Shown piece after piece: positions 15,486 through 15,489 of a DNA stretch of 15,489 nt. Below the pieces are notes generated by a model. That model did not search any database. It was not told where the DNA came from and was given only the letters and a program-made list of their open reading frames with translations. This DNA is from JAFAVZ01 sp036009105 (GTDB taxonomy: Bacteria; Acidobacteriota; Thermoanaerobaculia; Gp7-AA8). The position numbers were made by a program, and so were the translations under genes. The stretch spans positions 1 through 15,489 of the forward strand of contig DASYMJ010000316.1 of assembly GCA_036009105.1 (NCBI GenBank). The letters are read 5' to 3'. Positions within the stretch are counted from its first letter, which is position 1; each line of letters starts with the position of its first letter.

Positions 15486-15489
15486 TTCG

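Overview
The window is a GC-rich bacterial chromosome segment with dense coding on both strands, codons that mostly end in G or C, and only a few AT-rich intergenic patches. The gene types resemble Acidobacteriota, perhaps a Thermoanaerobaculia-like lineage: a secreted metalloprotease with a P-domain and a duplicated beta-rich tail, a giant secreted protein made of carboxypeptidase-regulatory-like repeats, a DUF2400/TIGR02757 protein, and Ku beside a stand-alone LigD phosphoesterase. This placement is inferred from gene types, not from a marker gene.

Layout. Positions 1-160 hold an AT-rich heptamer inverted repeat and a minus-strand tRNA-Pro(UGG). At 212-643 (minus) is a small membrane-anchored protein, divergent from a Nudix hydrolase (753-1205, plus). 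The Nudix gene runs tail to tail into a minus-strand repair pair: the LigD-type 3'-phosphoesterase (1063-1917) and upstream of it Ku (1927-2814). The 3' ends of the Nudix and phosphoesterase genes overlap by 143 bp. Divergent from Ku, three plus-strand genes follow with gaps of 13 and 15 nt: a CHASE3-like/PAS/GAF histidine kinase (2944-5250), a secreted fungalysin/thermolysin-like protease (5264-8371) and an unrecognised helical protein (8387-8995). A 36-bp-armed palindrome fills the gap to the convergent 1337-residue repeat protein (9089-13102, minus). Divergent from that are a PrcB-like exported protein (13211-13636) and the DUF2400 protein (13636-14481), which overlap by one base. The window ends with a BrnT/BrnA-type toxin-antitoxin pair (14529-14852, 14815-15099) whose antitoxin stop overlaps the start of a VOC/glyoxalase-fold gene (15096-15485).

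How the genes work together. Ku and the phosphoesterase form a bacterial non-homologous end-joining module without the polymerase and ligase domains in this window. The kinase, protease and helical protein look like one transcription unit that may link an envelope signal to secretion of a protease. The toxin-antitoxin promoter has a dyad over its predicted -10 element, which suits autoregulation by the antitoxin, and the VOC gene appears translationally coupled to it.

No mobile element, CRISPR array, rRNA or phage gene was seen, and nothing here is clearly a wholly new system. The observations most worth a second look are the DNA-glycosylase-like signature in the DUF2400 protein, the overprinted basic tail of the phosphoesterase, and the three-gene toxin-antitoxin operon with a probable leaderless start.
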